DNA of 64,000 nucleotides. It comes from Adiantum capillus-veneris. Lineage: Eukaryota; Streptophyta; Polypodiopsida; Polypodiales; Pteridaceae. The stretch is from assembly GCA_014529385.2 (NCBI GenBank), contig CM043947.1, positions 118,895,273 through 118,959,272 of the forward strand, in the 5' to 3' direction. The position numbers and the translations under genes are program-made. Under the pieces are notes generated by a model. That model did no database searches, was not told the DNA's origin, and saw only the letters and a program-made list of their open reading frames with translations. This document shows, one piece after another, positions 54,463 to 64,000 of the stretch (the stretch's first letter is position 1; each line of letters opens with the position of its first letter).

Positions 54463-55017
54463 TCATTGATCTTGAAGATATAGACGATCTTCATGGCCGT
54501 CATTTGTCCTGATTTGGCATGCGAATTTCGCAGTCCACAGAAGATCTTTTACGTTTCTATCCTCCCAACAATAGTCTGCCATATCTGGAATTATGGTATT
54601 TACTTCTAACTCCCACTTGTCTATCACGTCAGCTTTTTTGACTTGTAAATACCGAGTTCTGTTTCGATCTATGTACATTTTTCCTTGTTTGTTTGCCCTG
54701 ATTTCCTCTTTGAACTCAATACCATGGTCATCAATGCACATATCATACTCTTTGTTAGGGTCCAGGTAAACCTGAGCTCCATGGCGATTAGTCTTATAAA
54801 AAGTGAGTATATGCTTATAGCGCATTGTTGTTCTGGTTTTTGAGTGAGTCGAATAAGAAGACATTTCGGACGTCGAATCAGAAAAAGTGCCTAAGACTTC
54901 TTCTGGAATAGTGTGCAAGGAATTGCCTTGATTCACGCTTTTTTTGGTGGATACTCTACTAGAGGTTTCTCCAAATATGCCCTGATTTCCTAGTACACGA
55001 CCAGATCTAAGGTTCAT
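54463..55017 (-). pseudogene. gag: Gypsy B gag, N-terminal region
   Basis: It starts MNLRSGRVLG at 55017, directly after the leader, and is open for 184 codons. It contains YDMCIDDHGIEFKEEIRANKQ and RTRYLQVKKADVIDKWELEV, and ends near NDGHEDRLYLQDQ. It is homologous in place and start to gypsy A 973-1950. It then runs into a deletion. No known domain. Confidence 0.75.
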
Positions 55018-55426
55018 AAAGACTCATGAAGCCCTGGATAGAGTACTTACCTTTGGATTGACTTGTTGTCAATTTCTTCCACTTGAATGGATTGCACTTT
55101 CTGTCAAGCTACCAATTCCTCGTCTGCAAACTGATTTCTGTACAAATTTGATCAAGTTACCTATCTTTCATAAGACAATATAATTTAATCTAACTATTGT
55201 GATTGGTCTATGTGTACCACTTCAATTTGAGCTAATTCAGTCAGCAATTGAGATTTTCAAACTCGACTTTGGCAAAAATCAAAAGATTAATCTGCAACCT
55301 GGAAACTAAGTGAACATATACCAATTTGGATTCGATTGAACCCAAATTTTCCCGGTGGCTTTGTATTATGCTGGTCTAACTCTATACATGTTCAAAAGTA
55401 AAAAATGATGGCTCTATATAGCAGTA

Positions 55427-55448
55427 GTAAATAATCACGATTATTTAC
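55427..55448. repeat. 22-bp palindrome, gypsy B type, leader copy 1
   Basis: Arm GTAAATAAT, centre CACG, arm ATTATTTAC. Confidence 0.93.
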
Positions 55449-55699
55449 TTTTGCCAGTTTTTTACACTTTTTGGCTTGGTTTGCCAAGTATACAACCTGT
55501 TAAGGTCCTTCGACAAGTTTCAACAAGTCTGTTCAAGTTTATCAACTATTTCGTGTCTGCAGACTCTGATTTTAAGAATCTGGCTTAAGTCTCACTTTTG
55601 TGATCCAAATTTCACCAAAATTGATTTGTGTGGTCTAATTGATATGCTTGACCATATGATATGTTCAAATTTGCAAAATTATCAATTTCTGAAGCATAT

Positions 55700-55721
55700 G
55701 TAAATAATCGCGATTATTTAC
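55700..55721. repeat. 22-bp palindrome, gypsy B type, leader copy 2 (perfect)
   Basis: Arm GTAAATAAT, centre CGCG, arm ATTATTTAC. It lies 273 bp from leader copy 1. Confidence 0.95.
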
Positions 55722-55990
55722 TCCAGCTATATTTTTACAAAGTTTTGTCCCAACCTTGACACAGATTTGTTAAGCACCTCAAGTTAAGGTCCCTGGACAA
55801 GTTTCAACAAGTTTGGACAAGTTTTGGTCAAATGGTCATCAGTTTTTGGTCCGTAGACTAACTTTGCAAGTTTGGTCACAATTTTCAATCGAAATCCAAA
55901 TCTTACCAAATTTGGTTTGTGGACTTATTACAACAAGATAAAGCTAGTGGTATGCCAACTTGGTCAAAAAAGTTGAAAAATAGGGCAGAT

Positions 55991-56012
55991 GTAAATAATC
56001 ACAATTATTTAC
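55991..56012. repeat. 22-bp palindrome, gypsy B type, leader copy 3
   Basis: Arm GTAAATAAT, centre CACA, arm ATTATTTAC. It lies 291 bp from leader copy 2. Confidence 0.93.
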
Positions 56013-56274
56013 AATTCGCAACTTTTTGCATCTTTTTGGTCAAATGAGCATGTACACATGATTATCACATCAGTATAAGCCTATAAGTCAAATTTCATCA
56101 AGTTTGGACAAATTTTTCCCCAATTTACACTCAAGATTTAGAAAGTCAATACAAACTTTAGTTTTTACCCGATTTTTTACTAGTTTGGAGATCAAAATCT
56201 TTTGTGCCTTTATAAGTTGTTTGTACACATGAAATGATTCAATGGTATGAATCTTAGTTAAATCTGAGCTGAAA

Positions 56275-56296
56275 GTTAATAATCACCATTATTAGC
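56275..56296. repeat. 22-bp palindrome, gypsy B type, leader copy 4 (degenerate)
   Basis: Arm GTTAATAAT, centre CACC, arm ATTATTAGC. It lies 284 bp from leader copy 3. A further half-like GTAAATAAT is at about 56411. Confidence 0.75.
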
Positions 56297-56962
56297 TTCA
56301 GGCTTGAAATGAACCAATTTTTGCACTTTTTTCAAGGACAATCCTTTTATGAGTATTTTTAAGCCTATGAATCAAGTCAAAACTTAATTTGGCCTAAAAT
56401 ATCAAGAAAAAGTAAATAATTTGAGTTTTGGCCAACTCTTGAAATTTTTAACTCAAAATGTCCTTGACCTTACCCACTGGTTCATACACCATACTCCCCA
56501 GTCGGATTGAGTGGTTTAGAGTCTTTTCGTGCTATTTCTAGCCGTGGACCTAAAATTCTGTAACTTCAAATACAACTCACAATGATTCTTTCAGAGAGAG
56601 CAATGTTCTGAAATCCACCTCGGATTCTACTTACCCTATTCCTAGGTTCTCATACAAAGGGGTTGTGGAAAGTGTCCACGAACACTCGTTTTCTTGTTTT
56701 TTATGGTTTTTTGAGCTTCGATATTAAGACTTGTTTCGTCTATCAAACATTCCCAAAATCCTAATCTATCTCTACAATCCTACAATCCTAAAGGCACTCG
56801 ACAAGTACAACTTACCTCCAAGCTACCTCTACACAGCAAAAGAAGACAATCTTAGGCTATGCGGTTTCTAAAAGAAAGTTTTTGACTCTAGGAGATCCTA
56901 GAGGAAGTAAAAGGATAACTTCACAAGAAACTCGTGTTTTTCCTTAGTTTAGGTCTCTTCGA

Positions 56963-56980
56963 TCTCCGGTAGCGGCGCCA
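56963..56980 (-). promoter_or_regulatory. Gypsy B primer-binding site
   Basis: Element-sense TGGCGCCGCTACCGGAGA, two bases after the LTR end. The TGGCGCC start is the common gypsy-type PBS in plants, usually attributed to a tRNA other than initiator methionine. Confidence 0.85.
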
Positions 56981-56982
56981 AA

Positions 56983-57911
56983 TGTGGGACGGTAGTCTAA
57001 CCTCACTATCCTATCTTATTGCAGTTTTAGCGAGAACCACGATTAAATTGTCAATCCATGGGATGAAGCTGACTCGACTAGTGCATAGAGGCTACAAGAG
57101 GTTGTCAATATCTCGGAAAACAACTAACAAATTTCATCTAACTCAAGCTACACTCAAGTGATTGAAATCACCAAAATCCAATCGCTCATCGGCAAACAAA
57201 TCACATCCGTTACAGCATCAAATGACATCCAAATGTAACAAAACTTCTAGGACAAGTTTATAAGACCTAAGCATACATGCTTATGGTCTCAAACCCTACT
57301 TTAGATCAAGTGCCAAAATCACGATTATTAACAACAATGGATTTTTGACCTAGTTGTTTTCGACCAGAATGCATCTAAATGCTTAGCAATGATGCCCAAA
57401 TACCCCGCCTATGCTTAGTTTTTTATTGTGAAGTGTAAATTCCTACTTATGATGAAATTAGGCCGTGGGTCGGCAACGCCAAAAGCTATGAATTACTGTG
57501 ATGTGTTTACATCAATGCATAGAGCTCTTACCTGCGGTTGCAATGAAACAAACGTGACTGCAATGTGATAACCGGGTAGGGAGTAGGAAGCACGAGAAGA
57601 AGAGGAGTGAGCGCCGTTAGCTCACGTTGTATTTCATTATCCAAAAACTTACAAATAATTTACAAAAATTGGCTTTTATACCTTAGCCAAGGTTTTTGGT
57701 GGTCAAAACTAATAATCTGGGAGTTCTAACTAAAGATAGGCAATGGCATGTGGATACAATCTGGAAGCTTGTAGCCCCAACTCATCAATTACAAGGTTTA
57801 TCCAAAAAATAGGAGTTAAAATATTCCCGATTAATAAAAAATAATAAATGTTTTACAATGAGAGCTCCGAAAAATGGTATTCACGGTATCCGTGTTAGCT
57901 TGCTGCTAACA
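56983..57911 (-). repeat. Gypsy B 5' LTR
   Basis: 929 bp, element-sense TGTTAGCAGCAAGC...CCGTCCCACA. It contains GGTATAAAAGCC as a probable TATA box (about 57670-57685) and the half-site ATCACGATTATTAAC (57318-57332), related to its own palindrome. The 3' LTR lacks the TATA-bearing segment. Confidence 0.95.
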
Positions 57912-57916
57912 CTTTT

Positions 57917-59690
57917 GCATAGGCCTTGCATGAGATTACATGGTCATGCATGTTTGTGAGGAGGAAGATGAGGCGTGATAGAGCTCATAGTCGTGGAAAA
58001 GGTATCTTGCACACAAGAGGTAAATTGGACATGCACCAAATTCCTCCCAAAGGACATTGGTGGCTTTGTCCGTTCTCTACACTGCTCTTTGACAGTAGCC
58101 ATGGCTATACCTTGGTGGCCCTTCCTTAGCCATGGGATATTCACACCACAAGGGTATCTCAAGAAGTGTCAATCATGGCCTATGACCTTTTGCAAGCAAC
58201 TTTCAAGACCTTCAATAGGCAACCTTCAAGAGGCAAGCAACTACCAAGAGCCTCGATAGGAGCTAGAAATAAGCCAAGGCCACTTTTGCGGCAAGGAGAG
58301 ATCTTGACAAGAAGATATCAACAAGGATATTTCTCGACAAGAAGATCTCAAAAAGGAGATGTGAACAAGTAGAAGTCAGCAAGGCAAAGGAAATTTCCAT
58401 CAAGCCAAGCATAATCATCAAGCGCAAGGTATTCATCTTGGCATTGATGACATTCCAACGAACAGTAATTCCAATAATTCGTATGTTCTTTTAGATCAAG
58501 CATACATTTAAAAGCAAGTCAGTTAATTCGTGCCGACAAGGTGATTTCAAGAATTTTTGGAGTCTTCATAGTTTTGACAAGTTATCTTATTTTTTGGGGC
58601 TTTGATTTGGCACAACCAATCCACATCTAGTTGTGGTTTCTCATCGGCAATCACTCCAACAATTTAAAAAAGTCTTTGCAAGGCGTTTGTTATACAAGAT
58701 CCACTCCTCCTCCCTGGTGTGTGCTGGATATTCTAGAGGATAGCGATTTGTTTGAAGAAAAATAATATCTTACTCTATGTGACTTTTAGGGTTTCAAAGC
58801 CCGTTTTTATAAGTTGGATGATGTGTCTATTTACTATTTAATCAAGTGAATGTGCCTATAGAACTGTTAATCTGTTTTATCAGAAAGGGGGCACCCAACA
58901 CTATGCTACCAATTATCCAAGGGGTAGCATTATTAGACATTTAGCCAAGTCAAGATATGAATCAACAGTAGATCTCCCCTACTCTGACTGTGACTATTTC
59001 GGCTAAGAAGAGACTTTCAAAATAATTTCTGAATAAGATTCCACTCTTCCAAGCTTGAGATGGAAAGTCCAACTTCTTTGCCTTGAGGTTGATAAGATTA
59101 CCCTAAAAGATCTAGTAATGAACACAGTTTCCACTTTTGTGAATCTAGTTCTGAATATGATTCCATGCTAAGCAGATCATATAGGCCTTTTTGTGCCTAT
59201 AGATAAAGTATAGCTTGTATAAGATCAAGCTTGTGAATCATATTTTGTTTGTTACATTATGGTGTCAATTGACCATTCACACAAATCTTGACAGATCCAT
59301 AAAGAAATTTTCAAATGGTAGAAGGAAGTATATTGTCAGGACAAGGGAACCATGCGGTTAAGGGGTATATATACAACTAATGCCATGGGATTATATACAG
59401 GATGGTGGGCGATTATAAGCATATGGTTGTTCCATAGATGCTGCATGAAGTTTCATGATGTTGCATGGGTATGCAGCCACCTCCTCAACCTACAGTTATG
59501 GTGGACTTTTTGAGAGCTGAGAAGGCACATGGGAATGATCGCTAACTTGTGTTTGAGAAGCTTTCTCCGAGGGGTGCTTGTCAAGAAAACTTTGGGACAG
59601 CCAAGGGCCATTTCCTCACGAATTTGTCAAGGGAAATTGCATACAACAAGGCCACAACTTGAGAAGGGCAGGAAAGCAAGGCTTTCAAGG
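57917..59690. other. Non-coding flank of gypsy B, nothing recognised
   Basis: It continues the pre-insertion sequence (GGATGCTTTTGCATAGGCC across the target site). It has AAG-rich phrases with CAAGAAGATATC/CAAGAAGATCTC duplicates near 58310-58345. No gene supported. Confidence 0.45.
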
Positions 59691-59696
59691 AGGACA

Positions 59697-59699
59697 ACT

Positions 59700-59733
<34 letters not shown>

Positions 59734-60183
59734 ATCTAGTTGATAATTCTTGGACTAAACTAGCTTGGCCGACTGGTTCCTTCTTTGGTAATCTCATTCT
59801 CGCTATCTCCTGTGTCCACCACAAACTAAGGCTCTTATCTACTTGCATGTTCAAAATTTTAAAAGCACCTAACGTTTTGGCTCACCTACCTATTCTACTC
59901 ATAATTAACCCCATCTTTTTCGCTGACCTGGCTCCTCACGCCATTCATTTAAAACATTACCCTTTCGGGCTGTATGCCTCCTCTACCTCTCTCAGCTCGC
60001 ATCAAACTGGTTAGGGGTTTGCCTAGTACTCGCCAGATGTGGGCTGAATCATACATTCATCGTTACGCTTTTTCCCCCCAGAGTGTTACACACACACACA
60101 CACACAATAGTGTGTATATGTCTCTTTGTCGTACCCTGCTACCCTGCTTGCATGGACAAGTCCCTGCATGCCACGATGGTGTC
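59697..60183 (+). repeat. Direct repeat Y, copy 1
   Basis: It starts with (CA)17, then CTTATCTAGTTGATAATTC, GGCCGACTGGTTCCTTC, CATGTTCAAAATTTTAAAAG, GTTAGGGGTTTGCCTAGTA and a second CA run at about 60089-60107. Copy 2 at 63538-64000 has the same order in the same orientation with few differences. Confidence 0.9.
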
Positions 60184-60192
60184 CTGTGTGCC

Positions 60193-63535
<3,343 letters not shown>

Positions 63536-63537
63536 GC

Positions 63538-64000
63538 CACACACACACACACACACACACACACTTATCTAGTTGATAATTCTTGGACTAAACCTTGGCC
63601 GACTGGTTCCTTCTTTGGTAATCTCATTCTGGCTATCTCCTGTGTCATAACCTAAGGCTCTTATCCGCTTGCATGTTCAAAATTTTAAAAGCACCTAGCT
63701 TTCTGGCTCACCTACCTATTCTACTCATAATTAACCCCATCTTTTTTGCTGACCTGGCTCCTCATGCCATTCATTTAAAAAATTACCCTTTCGCGCTGTA
63801 TGCCTCCTCTACCTCTCTCAGCTCACATCAAACTGGTTAGGGGTTTGCCTAGTACTCGCAAGACGTGGGCTGGATCATAAATTCATCGTTACGCTTTTTT
63901 TCCCCAGAGTGTTACACACACACACACACACAAAATAGCGTGTGTATGTCTCTTTGCTGTACCCTGCTGCCTTGCTTGCATGGACAAGTCCCCGCATGCC
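63538..64000 (+). repeat. Direct repeat Y, copy 2 (runs off the window)
   Basis: Second copy of 59697-60183. It starts in a CA run and continues to the window end, so its true length is unknown. Differences include a shorter first CA run and the loss of a few bases (ACTAAACCTTGG against ACTAAACTAGCTTGG). Confidence 0.9.

Larger units (their letters stand above)
55018..56960 (-). other. Gypsy B leader (5' untranslated region)
   Basis: About 1.9 kb without coding content. It is built of degenerate units of about 273-291 bp, each with one 22-bp palindrome. Flanking phrases such as GACAAGTTTCAACAAGT, CCAAATTT-ACCAAA and TTTTTGG-CAAA recur. A GGGTAAGTAG donor-like site lies near 56640 on the - strand. 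Confidence 0.75.
38234..57911 (-). mobile_element. Gypsy B: full-length Ty3/gypsy element on - strand
   Basis: LTRs at 38234-39045 (3') and 56983-57911 (5') are flanked by an identical CTTTT (38229-38233 and 57912-57916). The internal order on the - strand is PBS, leader, gag, RT, RNase H, integrase, PR2, W-x-x-K tail, spacer, ORF3, PPT. Without the nested copia C (with its TSD copy, 5554 bp) it is about 14.1 kb. Missing parts are most of gag, the upstream protease and the integrase core. The LTRs differ at roughly 5 % of compared positions plus three larger indels (counted by eye), so it is older than copia C. Confidence 0.95.

Overview
This window looks like a repeat-rich intergenic stretch of a large land-plant nuclear genome. 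The evidence is nested plant-type LTR retrotransposons, GT-AG introns of about 70-140 bp, long CT/GA and CA microsatellites, and no recognisable host housekeeping gene. A seed-free vascular plant such as a fern is my guess, at low confidence. Almost every coding region is broken by stops or frameshifts.

Layout. (1) 1-17845: a Ty3/gypsy element on the + strand (gypsy A) whose 5' LTR lies off the left edge. It holds a leader with palindromes, gag, protease, RT, RNase H, an integrase with a duplicated zinc module, a second protease-like domain, a W-x-x-K tail, a conserved non-coding spacer, an intron-containing transposase-like gene with a convergent exon, the 3' part of an extra ORF (ORF3), PPT and 3' LTR. 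(2) 17900-22230: a second transposase-like fragment, then a chromovirus relic and its probable LTR. (3) 22230-30200: old debris, including an unrecognised intron-bearing gene on the - strand, an RNase H relic, a gag relic, a copia relic and a G24 run. (4) 30246-36407: a copia element (copia B) with three LTRs and one outer target-site duplication, GGCTA. (5) 38234-57911: a full-length gypsy element on the - strand (gypsy B), related to gypsy A, flanked by CTTTT. Inside its integrase sits copia C (46313-51861), flanked by TTAGC. (6) 57917-64000: non-coding repeats, with two near-identical direct repeats about 3.8 kb apart.

Gypsy A and gypsy B define an unusual lineage. Both have a retropepsin-like domain after the integrase, a tail of W-x-x-K repeats, a long non-coding spacer after pol, an ORF3 whose reading frame runs through the PPT into the 3' LTR, and a series of 22-bp palindromes built as 9-base arm, CGCG, 9-base arm. 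The palindrome sequence differs between the two elements while the geometry is kept. The upstream protease and the duplicated integrase zinc module are seen only in gypsy A, because gypsy B is deleted there. Within each element the parts would act as usual: gag forms the particle, proteases mature it, RT/RNase H copy the RNA and integrase inserts the DNA. The roles of the second protease domain, ORF3 and the palindromes are unknown.

Many nonsense codons can be explained as cytosine deamination, and several are confirmed by the sense residue in the paralogous element in this same window.
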